Positions 26,219-33,767 of a DNA stretch of 63,364 bases are shown piece by piece. Both the position numbers and the translations under genes were made by a program. A model generated the notes under the pieces. It was not told where the DNA came from and made no database searches. It saw nothing but the letters and a program-made list of their open reading frames with translations. The stretch's first letter is position 1. Each line of letters starts with the position of its first letter. The stretch comes from Streptomyces turgidiscabies Car8 (GTDB lineage: Bacteria > Actinomycetota > Actinomycetes > Streptomycetales > Streptomycetaceae), in the NCBI RefSeq assembly GCF_000331005.1, contig NZ_AEJB01000465.1:1-63364 (forward strand), given 5' to 3'.

Positions 26219-26283
26219 CCCCTGATAGCTCATTCTCCGCCGCACACACGCCCGGTCCAACCTGGGGGAAACCAACCGCCGCC
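26219..26283 (+). other. Orphan copy of the lipoprotein leader
   Basis: This segment is about 80 percent identical to the promoter/leader at 15138-15203, including CCCCTGATAGCT, the ACACACGCC block and the GGGGGA ribosome-binding site, but identity stops at the former start codon. What follows is the 3-prime end of an unrelated minus-strand gene. It looks like a recombination remnant of a lost lipoprotein module copy. The rest of the gap (25968-26218) should contain the RHS promoter; I cannot place it precisely. Confidence 0.6.
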
Positions 26284-26289
26284 CTTGGC

Positions 26290-26934
26290 TCAGGCCCCCA
26301 CGAGCAACGTCTCCAGTAGTTGGTCATACGCCCGGTACCCTGCTTTTCCGCTCTCCGGTGCGTCCGACTCGGGGCGAAGGATGCCCGGCAGATGAGCGAC
26401 TCGCCACATTCTGAAGACGCCCGCCGGGGCGCTCCCGCCCGTCGCATCCGCCAAGTCCGCCGCGATCCCGATGATTTCGGCTACCTTGGCCGCCCCCTGC
26501 CGTGTCTCCGTTCCGGCTGCGATGGCAGCCGTGAGCAACGCCTGCAAGAAGTAAGCAAGTTGCAGGTCCGCAGCCATACGGCACATCCGGCGGACCACCG
26601 GAGGATCGTCAAGTCCTTCGAGAGGCTGCGGAACTCCCGTGATTCCCGCGGACCACAGGAGCAGGGATGCCGCAGGGACATCATGGGCGCGGAAGCGGCC
26701 CAGTTCGTCGACGATCTCCATGGCCGATTCCCTGAATTGACAGACCGCGCGGATGCCCTCAAGTAGGCGCCGTACGTCGTCTTGTCTGGTCGCCAGGAAA
26801 TCTCCCACCGAGACATCAGCGAGTTTCCAGGTGCCCGTGGAGTTCACCGCACCGACCTCCACCACACCCCCGAGCGGCCCGAACACCGCGCGCGCGAGCC
26901 TTGCTTCCGACAGAGCGGTGGCCTTCTCGGACAT
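26290..26934 (-). CDS. Hypothetical helical protein
   Basis: The 214-aa protein has no recognised domain. It is mostly helical with a hydrophobic alanine-rich middle (AYFLQALLTAAIAAGTETRQ) and no signal peptide. The start is uncertain: ATG 26934 (MSEKATALSEARLARAVFG) is preferred, with ATGs at 26949 and 26958 also in frame. It sits just upstream of the RHS gene on the same strand and 16 bp below the preceding gene, so it may be an adaptor or immunity protein for the island. That is position-based only. Confidence 0.6.
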   Translation of the reverse strand: MSEKATALSEARLARAVFGPLGGVVEVGAVNSTGTWKLADVSVGDFLATRQDDVRRLLEGIRAVCQFRESAMEIVDELGRFRAHDVPAASLLLWSAGITGVPQPLEGLDDPPVVRRMCRMAADLQLAYFLQALLTAAIAAGTETRQGAAKVAEIIGIAADLADATGGSAPAGVFRMWRVAHLPGILRPESDAPESGKAGYRAYDQLLETLLVGA

Positions 26935-26950
26935 GTCGTTCAGCCGCATT

Positions 26951-27607
26951 TCACGCATCTCGCGTTCGTCTCGGCTTGCGAGGCTTGGCCCAGTTGCCCT
27001 GGGGGCGGATTCGGTCCCGGGTCAGGAGCGCCGCGTCGAACTCGGCTTTGCTTGTCACCGGCCGGAGTCGAGGTTCGAGGACGGCCTCCGTCGATCGCCA
27101 CGGGACGGCTGAGGCCCACCCGACCATGGGCATGGTCTCGTCGAAGCGGGGGCCGAACTGGGCGGTGATGAGGGCCGGCATCCGGTGGTCGAGGCCTCGC
27201 ACGTGCTCGGTGAACGCCTCTGGGAGCAGGACGTGGTGCGTTTCCACGTAGTGCGGGAAGTCCTTGCGCCAGAGCCAGGTGCCGTCGGTGACCGGCGATG
27301 AGCAGCCCAGGGAGTGGCGGTGCATGCTTCCGGTGAGGACGTCGTGGCCCGCTTCCATGACGTCGATGAGCACATGACCGGCGTCCAGGTAGGCCACGAT
27401 GTCGGCCTCGTCGGGCTCGCCGAGAGGCTGGACGGCGTCGTGGATCGATCCGTTCGGCTGGTTCCGGCCGGGACGGTCGTCGAGGTCGAGGTCGAGGTCG
27501 CGGTCGGGGCCGGAATCGGGGTCGGGGTCGAACTCGTCGTAGAAGCCCAGTAGTCCCAGCGGTCCCAGTAGTCCCAGCGGTCCCGGCGGTCCCAGCGGTC
27601 CCAGCAC
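26951..27607 (-). CDS. Hypothetical protein with a low-complexity repeat start
   Basis: The 218-aa protein starts at GTG 27607 behind an AAGGAGAT ribosome-binding site. Residues 2-20 are GPLG-type repeats coded by 9-bp tandem repeats, followed by an Asp/Pro-rich stretch. The remainder (EADIVAYLDAGHVLIDVMEAGHD, then WLWRKDFPHYVETHHV and RFDETMPMVGW) looks like a folded soluble domain I cannot name. The end of the gene, coding RIRPQGNWAKPRKPRR, is the second copy of the 60-bp direct repeat. Confidence 0.65.
   Translation of the reverse strand: MLGPLGPPGPLGLLGPLGLLGFYDEFDPDPDSGPDRDLDLDLDDRPGRNQPNGSIHDAVQPLGEPDEADIVAYLDAGHVLIDVMEAGHDVLTGSMHRHSLGCSSPVTDGTWLWRKDFPHYVETHHVLLPEAFTEHVRGLDHRMPALITAQFGPRFDETMPMVGWASAVPWRSTEAVLEPRLRPVTSKAEFDAALLTRDRIRPQGNWAKPRKPRRTRDA
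26976..27035. repeat. Right copy of the 60-bp imperfect direct repeat
   Basis: It matches 19661-19720 in the same orientation, ungapped, with about 13 mismatches. Here it is the last coding part of the gene at 26951-27607. The pair brackets the HEAT, immunity, RHS and hypothetical genes. Confidence 0.65.
27547..27604. repeat. 9-bp tandem repeats inside a coding start
   Basis: About six units alternating CCCAGTAGT and CCCAGCGGT (one CCCGGCGGT) encode the GPLGLL-type N-terminus. Unit number could change without frameshift, giving length variants. No spacer structure is present, so this is not CRISPR. Confidence 0.75.
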
Positions 27608-27683
27608 CGGATCTCCTTCGAGGACGAGCCTCCCGCTCTTCTGCGGCAGCCGGCCACGTCACAGCGTAGGCCCAGCCGCCACC

Positions 27684-28778
27684 TCAGGGAACGAGGATGA
27701 TCTTGCCGACGGCGGGGCGGTTGGAGGACTCCGCCAACTGCATGGCCTCGGCAGCCTCGGTCAGTGGGAAGCGGGCGGCGATCTTCGCGGTGAGTACGCC
27801 GTCACGGAGCAGGCCGAAGACGTGGGTGAGGTCGGTGCGCATCCGGGCCCGGAACGCCTCGCGCTTGCCCGAGTCCGGCTTGCCGGCGCCTGCCCAGACG
27901 TCGTAGAAGCTCGCGTGTCTGCCGGTGGGCAGGTAGTTCCAGAACGCCAGCTTGGCCAGCAGCGGCAGGAAGTCGAGCAGTACGGGGCGGGTGTCGTCGA
28001 GGGCTGCCGCGATGCTGTACGAGACCAGGGTGCCGGTGGGGTTGAGCAGCCGGTAGGAGAGGCTGACGCTCGCGCCGCCGAGGTGGTCGAACACGGCGTC
28101 CACGCCGTCGGGAGCCAGTTCCCGGACGCGGGCGGCCAGGTCGGAGTCCCGGTAGTCGATCGGCTCCACGCCCAGGTTGCGCAGCGCCTCGTGGTGACGG
28201 AGGCCGGCCGTGCCGATCACGCGGGCGCCTGCGTCCCTGGCGAGCTGCACGAGGACCGAGCCGACACCGCCGGCGGCGCCCGTGATGAGCACGGTCTGCC
28301 CTGCCCGTACCTTCGCGGTGCGGTGCAGCATCTGGTAGGCGGTCAGGCCGTTGACGATCAGCGTCTCCGCGTCGTCGGGGTGGATTCCGTCGGGTACCTC
28401 CACCAGGTCGGCGGCGGGCAGCAGGGCTGCCGTGGTCCAGCCGCCGGTCTTGGTCAGGGCGGCGACCCGGCGGCCGAGCAGGGCGGGGTCCACTCCGGGT
28501 CCGACGGCCTCGACGACACCGACGAGGTCGTAGCCGGGCACGAACGGGAAGGCGGGCTGGCCGTAGTAGCGGCCCCGGCGCATCGCGCTCTCGGCGAAGG
28601 ACACGGCGGTCGATTCGACGCGAACCAGCGCCTGACCGGCGACGGGCGCCGGCAGCTCGCGCTGGACCAGTCGCAGACCGGACGGCGCGACCTTGCCCGG
28701 CAGCACCACCTCGGTGGCGGTCACGGTGGTCTCGGGGGCGGTCACGGTGGTCTCGGGGGCTGCGTTCGTCTCGGACAT
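27684..28778 (-). CDS. Zinc-binding dehydrogenase, quinone-oxidoreductase type (MDR)
   Basis: The 364-aa medium-chain dehydrogenase/reductase has a GroES-like domain with FPFVPGYDLVGVVEAVGPGV and a Rossmann domain with ITGAAGGVGSVLVQLARDAG (near residue 165). It lacks the catalytic-zinc cysteines, so it is of the NADPH quinone reductase type. ATG 28778 with GAGGAG is preferred. A duplicated PETTVTA heptapeptide at the start comes from a 21-bp DNA repeat. It is divergent from a TetR gene that probably represses it. Confidence 0.88.
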   Translation of the reverse strand: MSETNAAPETTVTAPETTVTATEVVLPGKVAPSGLRLVQRELPAPVAGQALVRVESTAVSFAESAMRRGRYYGQPAFPFVPGYDLVGVVEAVGPGVDPALLGRRVAALTKTGGWTTAALLPAADLVEVPDGIHPDDAETLIVNGLTAYQMLHRTAKVRAGQTVLITGAAGGVGSVLVQLARDAGARVIGTAGLRHHEALRNLGVEPIDYRDSDLAARVRELAPDGVDAVFDHLGGASVSLSYRLLNPTGTLVSYSIAAALDDTRPVLLDFLPLLAKLAFWNYLPTGRHASFYDVWAGAGKPDSGKREAFRARMRTDLTHVFGLLRDGVLTAKIAARFPLTEAAEAMQLAESSNRPAVGKIILVP

Positions 28779-28973
28779 GGTCGACTCCTCGTAGACTCTG
28801 CGACTGTTCGTCACTCAGTTAATGACCGTAACTCTGCACCTGCATATCAGGTAGCGTCAAGTCGTAACCAGCGGCGAGTGCGCGCCCCGCCCTAATCGAA
28901 CAGAAACCGCCCCCGCCGTGAGCGACGTCGAAGACGGTCACAAAGCCCAGGTCAGGGCGGTTTCTCGAGTCAG

Positions 28974-28990
28974 TCGTTACGGATCGTTGC
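28974..28990. promoter_or_regulatory. TetR operator candidate, left arm
   Basis: TCGTTACGGATCGTTGC is the reverse complement, with three mismatches, of the right arm at 29015-29031. It lies in the 259-bp gap between the dehydrogenase and TetR genes. Autoregulation by the TetR protein is the simplest reading. Confidence 0.5.
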
Positions 28991-29014
28991 GCACTGGCAG
29001 CAGCGGAGAAACTC

Positions 29015-29031
29015 TTACGATCCGTTACGAT
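29015..29031. promoter_or_regulatory. TetR operator candidate, right arm
   Basis: TTACGATCCGTTACGAT ends 6 bp before the TetR start codon and pairs as an inverted repeat with 28974-28990. Bound protein here would block translation or transcription start of the TetR gene. Confidence 0.5.
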
Positions 29032-29037
29032 GCGACG

Positions 29038-29745
29038 ATGACTAACACTCCGCAGACCGTGGGCAGGCGCGAGCGGCTACGGGCCCAGACGCTCCAGGAG
29101 ATCGAGGACGTGTCCTTCGCGATCATCGACGCGGACGGCGTACAGGCGCTGTCGATCGCGGCGCTGGCCCGGAGCATGGCGATGTCCGCGCCGGCGGTCT
29201 ACCGCTACTTCCCGTCGCGGGACGCGCTGGTGGCGCACCTGGTGACCCTGTCCTATCAGCAGCTCGCCGCAGCGATGAGCCAGGCCGTGGAGGGCAGCAG
29301 GAAGGCGCCGCGCACGCGGGTACGGCTGGTGGTCACCGCGTACCGCGACTGGGCGCTGCGATACCGGCGGCGCTACGGGATGCTGTTCGGCGAGCGGGCC
29401 GGGGATCTGCCCGACGAGGTCACCACGCAGACCCCGCTGGATCAGGCGATGGCGTTCCTCATCGACCTGCTGGTGGCCGTCCAGGACACCGCGCCGGCCG
29501 ACAGCACCAGCGGCGACCGCACGCTGGACGGGCAGTTGCGGCGCTGGGCCCGTTCGCAGGGGCGGCCGGACGTCACACCGGGCGTGGCCCTCGCCGCCAA
29601 CCTGATCTGGACGCGGGTCCACGGCATCGTGAGCCTCGAACTCACCGGCGTGTTCGCCAACCAGGCGGTCGAGGCACAGCGCCTGATCGACCTGGAGATC
29701 GACAACGCCATCCAGTCACTGCGGCCGACCGGCGCCGGCTCCTGA
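29038..29745 (+). CDS. TetR/AcrR family transcriptional regulator
   Basis: The 235-aa repressor has a TetR N-terminal domain with the helix-turn-helix LSIAALARSMAMSAPAVYRY and FPSRDALVAHLV at residues 38-68. The C-terminal ligand domain, with YRDWALRYRRRYGMLFGE, resembles the WHG-type family. ATG 29038 is the domain-consistent start. Divergence from the dehydrogenase and inverted repeats in the shared gap suggest control of both genes. Confidence 0.9.
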   Translation: MTNTPQTVGRRERLRAQTLQEIEDVSFAIIDADGVQALSIAALARSMAMSAPAVYRYFPSRDALVAHLVTLSYQQLAAAMSQAVEGSRKAPRTRVRLVVTAYRDWALRYRRRYGMLFGERAGDLPDEVTTQTPLDQAMAFLIDLLVAVQDTAPADSTSGDRTLDGQLRRWARSQGRPDVTPGVALAANLIWTRVHGIVSLELTGVFANQAVEAQRLIDLEIDNAIQSLRPTGAGS

Positions 29746-29795
29746 CGGACTCGGCGTGCTGAATCCGCGTACCGAATCCGCCGGCGCGGAAGGGG

Positions 29796-30443
29796 CTAGC
29801 CGACGAACCGGAACGTCGACGTGATCGCGTCGAAGATGTCGAAGAAGGACTCCGCCAGGTCCAGCACCTGGCTGCTGCCCGCCACCAGCGCGACCTTGCC
29901 CTCCTGGCCCGGCACCGGGATGAACGTCTGCGTCAGCACGGCCCGGATGGTGCGGCCGAGTTCGTCGCCCGGTACGGCGATGTCCTCGATGCCGTACGTC
30001 CGCGCCGCCGGGCCGACACCGGGGATGTCGACGGTCGTGACCTTGCGCCAGGAGTCGCCCTCCCGCTTCGCCTCCTTGACCGCCAACTGGGCAGCGATGG
30101 CCGCCGGGTCGGTCGAGAGGGGCGTACCGTCCTGCGTACGGCCGCCGACCATCGAGACGGTCACCGAGCCGGTGATCGGGGTGTCACCGCCGAAGCTCTC
30201 CGCCATGCAACCGCAGTACAGCGCGCCCGACTTCCACGCGTCGGCCGCCGCTTTCTGGAGGAACGTGGTGTACGTGTCGCGGTACTGGGCCAACTCCGGT
30301 CGCTGTCGCAGCCGTTCGTCGACCATGCGCCGAATGGAGTCGTCCCGTGACTCGGGGCGTACGTCGAACTCCCACCACGACTCGGGCACCTTGATCCGGA
30401 ACCCACCCCGCTCGACCGTCTGCGCTTCGCTGTAGCGGGCCAT
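29796..30443 (-). CDS. T7SS-associated uncharacterised protein, solitary paralogue
   Basis: The 215-aa soluble protein has the hallmarks of the superfamily seen twice in each T7SS cassette. The N-terminal FRIKVPESWWEFDVRPESRD parallels the YxLLLPxxWxxI opening, and the C-terminal hydrophobic strand and helix (VALVAGSS then LAESFFDIFDAITSTFRFV) parallels LLLTFSTP...LFDAV. It faces the FxxNW-type small protein gene across a 145-bp gap, making a reduced two-gene module. I propose a chaperone-like role for the neighbouring substrate; no characterised homologue is recognised. Confidence 0.65.
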   Translation of the reverse strand: MARYSEAQTVERGGFRIKVPESWWEFDVRPESRDDSIRRMVDERLRQRPELAQYRDTYTTFLQKAAADAWKSGALYCGCMAESFGGDTPITGSVTVSMVGGRTQDGTPLSTDPAAIAAQLAVKEAKREGDSWRKVTTVDIPGVGPAARTYGIEDIAVPGDELGRTIRAVLTQTFIPVPGQEGKVALVAGSSQVLDLAESFFDIFDAITSTFRFVG

Positions 30444-30588
30444 GTCCTCACTCCACCCCGTTCACTTGTTCACCCGAGCACTCGTTCGCCCACACTGGCA
30501 TCGTTCCGTTGTACGGTGCCGATCAGACGTCGATCGGGACGCCGATCGGACCTCGACAGACTACGAGGCGCTCCAGGGGGTTTCACAC

Positions 30589-30921
30589 ATGGGCAAGGGC
30601 AAATCCGACCTCACGCTGCCGCTGAGCGAGCTGGAGGACTACGGCAGCCGGCTGCGCTCCATCAAGACCCGGCTGAACCACACCAAGAAGCTCTTCGAGT
30701 CCTACAAGGACGACATCGGCGACGGCAGCGTTAACGACGCGCTGGAGGACTTCGAGTCCAACTGGGAGGACGGCCGCGAGGACATCACCCAGCAGCTCGA
30801 CGCCCTCGCCGACATGTCGGACGCCGTCGTACGCGAGTTCAAGAAGCTGGACGACGAACTGGCCAAGCAGGTCAACGAGAAGATGAAGGTCCAGGACACG
30901 AGAGGCAACGGCGCCAAGTGA
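30589..30921 (+). CDS. WXG100-like small helical T7SS protein (FxxNW type)
   Basis: The 110-aa protein is a helical hairpin of WXG100 length: LSELEDYGSRLRSIKTRLNH, a turn, then FESNWEDGRED and a second helix ending KKLDDELAKQV. The turn motif is FxxNWxxxRxx(I/L) rather than canonical WXG, and is shared by the small proteins at 41261, 49800 and 53514. It starts at ATG 30589 with AGGGGG upstream. There is no effector gene beside it, so this copy is reduced or serves elsewhere. Confidence 0.8.
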   Translation: MGKGKSDLTLPLSELEDYGSRLRSIKTRLNHTKKLFESYKDDIGDGSVNDALEDFESNWEDGREDITQQLDALADMSDAVVREFKKLDDELAKQVNEKMKVQDTRGNGAK

Positions 30922-30954
30922 GCCTGAGCCCCGCGTCCGTCGGACCCCTCGTCT

Positions 30955-31018
30955 GTTGAGCCCCACGCCCGTTGAGCCTTACGCCCGTTGAGCCTTACGC
31001 CCGTTGGGCCCCTCACCC
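30955..31018. repeat. Four 16-bp tandem repeats
   Basis: Units begin at 30955, 30971, 30987 and 31003 with consensus GTTGAGCCTTACGCCC. Two are identical and the outer two vary. They fill the gap between the convergent WXG100-like and TadG genes and run into the tadG stop. Confidence 0.8.
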
Positions 31019-31504
31019 CACCTCGTTCTCCGCCACCGCCTCGCCCCGAACCGTCACGTCCCCGCCGTAGAACAGCCCCGTGAACACCGGCGAGTACGTC
31101 AACTGGACCTCGACCTGCACCTCGTTGGCGTCCGCCGCCACGCAGTGGGACGCCGCCGTGTCCGCCGCGGACATGTCCATCTCCTGGGCGAAGGCCTTCA
31201 CGCGGGCGTCGCAGTTCTGGAAGTTGATGGGGGCGCCGACCGCCGCGTTGCCGTAGAGGGCGTCGAGGTCTATGTCCTGGGCGGCATAGCGCGCCGCCTG
31301 TTCAGCGATGTCCGCCGCCCGTTCCCGCTTCGAGATGGACATACCGCCGTCGATCACGAAGGCGGAGAGGGAGATGAAGAGGAGGGCGAAGATGATCACG
31401 GCACCGGCGCCCGAGCCTCTGTCGTCCAGACGGTCCGCCAGGCGGGCCCAGCGACGCTCGGACCAGTCGCGTACGGCAGAGGGCACCCTCGGTCTCAGCG
31501 TCAC
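31013..31504 (-). CDS. TadG-like pilus assembly protein
   Basis: The 163-aa protein has one N-terminal TM helix after DRGSGAGAVIIFALLFISLS and an extracytoplasmic tail, as in Flp pilus minor pseudopilin TadG. The start GTG overlaps the previous gene's stop (GTGA), giving translational coupling. It is the last gene of the Tad operon. Confidence 0.8.
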   Translation of the reverse strand: MTLRPRVPSAVRDWSERRWARLADRLDDRGSGAGAVIIFALLFISLSAFVIDGGMSISKRERAADIAEQAARYAAQDIDLDALYGNAAVGAPINFQNCDARVKAFAQEMDMSAADTAASHCVAADANEVQVEVQLTYSPVFTGLFYGGDVTVRGEAVAENEVG

Positions 31505-31938
31505 ACTGTCCTCCGGAACGGGTCCAGCGGTGAGCTGAATGTCGCCGTCAGAGTCGTCGGGATGTCCAGGCCGAGCATCGCCAGGCCTCGAACCTCGCAA
31601 CTCACCTGGACCGAGAAAATGGTGTCGGGCTCGAATCCGGCGCTGGTCTGGGTCACCGTGACCGGGCCGGAGCAGACGTCCGTGAGGTCGGCCTCCGCCG
31701 CCCTCCTGGCCTCCGCGATCGCCGTCGCGTGATCCTTCTGGATCGATCCGGCCCGAGCCGCGTCCCGCGCGGCTCCGTCGAGCGCCCCGCGTCCGTCGAC
31801 CAGTTGCCCGAAGGCGACCAGCACCAGAATGAACATGATCATGACCGGAGCGAGGATCACCACCTCGACGGTGGACAGGCCCCGGTCACCCAGGTCCCAC
31901 CTGTTCCACCGGGCCCGCAGGGCAGAGAAGTAATCCAT
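31501..31938 (-). CDS. TadE-like pseudopilin
   Basis: The 145-aa protein carries the TadE signature: DRGLSTVEVVILAPVMIMFI, a prepilin-peptidase-type E at +5 and one hydrophobic helix. A C-terminal domain with two cysteines (DVCSGP, VSCEVRG) follows. It starts at ATG 31938 overlapping the preceding TGA (TGATG). It is probably a minor pilin needed for Flp assembly. Confidence 0.85.
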   Translation of the reverse strand: MDYFSALRARWNRWDLGDRGLSTVEVVILAPVMIMFILVLVAFGQLVDGRGALDGAARDAARAGSIQKDHATAIAEARRAAEADLTDVCSGPVTVTQTSAGFEPDTIFSVQVSCEVRGLAMLGLDIPTTLTATFSSPLDPFRRTV

Positions 31939-32486
31939 CAGTTCACCCCGTCCCGCACAAACCGCTCCACCGGCCCCACCGACTGCGCGTGCACGGTCAG
32001 ATCGAACCCGGGGAACACTGTGGGAACCCGGGCCGTGATCTCCACGCCCACCGTGTTCTGCTCCGGCTGGAGCATCGTCACGTTCGGCGCCAGGACCAGA
32101 CTCGGGCCCAACTGCTGGATGTAGCTGTCGACCACGTCCTGCGCCTCGCCCCGCCACGTGCCCGGCTGGTCGTGCGCCATGGCACGGGCCTTGCGGGCGC
32201 CGGCCTGGGCAGCCGCCTGGGCCACGTGGTCCGCGAAGAAGTACAGCGCGAACTGCACGGTCGCGAAGATCATGAAGAAGAGTACGGGCGTCAGCAGCAC
32301 GAACTCGATCGCGGTCATGCCGGAGTCGGACGTTCGGGAGCCGGACGTACGGGAGCCGGACGTACGGGAGTTGCCTGCACGTGGGCCGGACGCCCCGGGG
32401 CCCGACATCCCGGAGTCACCGAAGGCGGACGCCGACTTACGTGCGGCCTCCACCCTGCGGCGTACCCATCTGCCTGCACCACCCAC
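31938..32486 (-). CDS. Second TadE/TadF-like pseudopilin
   Basis: The protein (about 182 aa) has an Arg/Ser/Gly-rich start including a tandem RTSGS repeat coded by 15-bp DNA units, then the pilin-like SGMTAIEFVLLTPVLFFMIF helix and an exported domain. The start is uncertain. GTG 32486 with ACGGGG upstream avoids overlap with the pilin gene, while the frame is open to a GTG at 32579. It is coupled to the next gene. Confidence 0.78.
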   Translation of the reverse strand: MGGAGRWVRRRVEAARKSASAFGDSGMSGPGASGPRAGNSRTSGSRTSGSRTSDSGMTAIEFVLLTPVLFFMIFATVQFALYFFADHVAQAAAQAGARKARAMAHDQPGTWRGEAQDVVDSYIQQLGPSLVLAPNVTMLQPEQNTVGVEITARVPTVFPGFDLTVHAQSVGPVERFVRDGVN

Positions 32487-32538
32487 GAGCAACAACCCCG
32501 TCAACTCGACCCCGTAGACCCCGTTTTCGTACGTGCGA

Positions 32539-32790
32539 TCAGCAGGTGCCGCTCGCCTTGGCGCCCTTGATGCAGTCACCGACCTTGTTGGCGCCGTCGC
32601 TCAGCGCGGTGTTGATGATCGCAGCGACCACGCCGACGATCGCCACGACGACCGCGGAGATGATGACCCACTCGACCGCCGACGCACCGCGGTCCAGTTC
32701 GCCGGAGCGAGCGCGCTGCACGCGGCTCTGCAGGAAGGTGACCAGGAAGTCCATCGCCGGGATCCCGGTGTGGAAGTTCCGTCCATTCAT
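32539..32790 (-). CDS. Flp-type pilin
   Basis: This 83-aa Flp-type pilin contains RGASAVEWVIISAVVVAIVG, with the Glu at position +5 relative to the expected prepilin cleavage site, a long hydrophobic helix and two cysteines near the end (DCIKG, GTC). ATG 32790 has GAGAGGAC upstream. It is the likely major subunit of the Tad pilus. A gap of 53 bp separates it from the TadC gene, enough for processing or an internal promoter. Confidence 0.85.
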   Translation of the reverse strand: MNGRNFHTGIPAMDFLVTFLQSRVQRARSGELDRGASAVEWVIISAVVVAIVGVVAAIINTALSDGANKVGDCIKGAKASGTC

Positions 32791-32843
32791 GGCGAGTTGT
32801 CCTCTCAAACGAATCTTGGAGCATTGGCAGTACTGGTGACGGC

Positions 32844-33767
32844 TCAGACCTGGAACACGCGCATCGCCGCCGGATAGATCAGGAACACCAGGAACCCTGC
32901 GCACAGCAGCAGTTGGGCCACGAGCATCGACTGCGACTTCTCGCCCGCGCTGCCCTCGATCTCGGCGAGCTCGCGGTGCCGCATGGTCTCCGCGCGGGAG
33001 GCGAGCGACTCGCGCACCTTCGCGCCGTCGTCCGCGACCAGGGCGAGGGAGGCGGAGAGGTCCTTGAGTTCCTCGATGCCGAGTTCCTCACCCAGTGCCC
33101 CGAGCGCCTGCCACTGGCTGGTGCCGGTGATACGGGCGTCCGCGAGAGCGTTGCGGATGCGCTGGGTCGCCCAGCCGTCCGACACCTCCGCCGCCGCCAT
33201 CAGCGCCTCGGGCAGACCCCGGCCGCCGGCCAGGCTCATCGACACCAGGTCGAGATACGCCCCGATCACGCGCCGCAGGTCACGCCGTTTGTCGGCCGCG
33301 TCCCGCCGGACCTCGAGGTCGGGGAGGAAGAAGAAGACCGCCGCGAAGAGCAGCGCCATCCAGACCGGGATGGCCGGGCTCCTGCCGAGGCCGAGCGTCA
33401 GCACGATGACGAAGAGGAACGGGCCGAAGATCAGACCGGCCGCCCCCAGCAGCACCTTCGTCGCGAGGAAGTTCTCCCAACTCCGGTCCAGGACAGCGAG
33501 GTCGGACCGCAACGAGCGCTGCTCCCAGCCCTGCTGGAAGTAGAAGTCGGAGACCCGGACGCCCACTTGGGCACGGAACGAGCCGATCCGGCCGGCGTCC
33601 TGCGTGCGATGGGCCGACTCGTACGCCGCTCCCCTCGCCCGCATCGCGTCGATGCGGGCGACCTGCGAGACCGCACTCCGCTTCGACGGCATCAACGCCC
33701 GTACGAGCACGTAGATTCCGAGGCCCAGAGTGGCGCCGACCAGCACGGGCATGGTCAGGTCGTTCAT
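32844..33767 (-). CDS. tadC: TadC-like inner-membrane platform protein
   Basis: The 307-aa protein has a type II secretion F domain with membrane helices near both ends. RRVIGAYLDLVSMSLAGGRGLPEA is the conserved core, and LLLCAGFLVFLIYPAAMRVF the C-terminal helix. Its ATG overlaps the tadB stop (ATGA). It forms the pilus platform with TadB. Confidence 0.88.
   Translation of the reverse strand: MNDLTMPVLVGATLGLGIYVLVRALMPSKRSAVSQVARIDAMRARGAAYESAHRTQDAGRIGSFRAQVGVRVSDFYFQQGWEQRSLRSDLAVLDRSWENFLATKVLLGAAGLIFGPFLFVIVLTLGLGRSPAIPVWMALLFAAVFFFLPDLEVRRDAADKRRDLRRVIGAYLDLVSMSLAGGRGLPEALMAAAEVSDGWATQRIRNALADARITGTSQWQALGALGEELGIEELKDLSASLALVADDGAKVRESLASRAETMRHRELAEIEGSAGEKSQSMLVAQLLLCAGFLVFLIYPAAMRVFQV

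Noticed and set aside
27547..27604. CRISPR-like array
   Set aside because: Units are 9 bp, contiguous and in coding phase, with no spacers.
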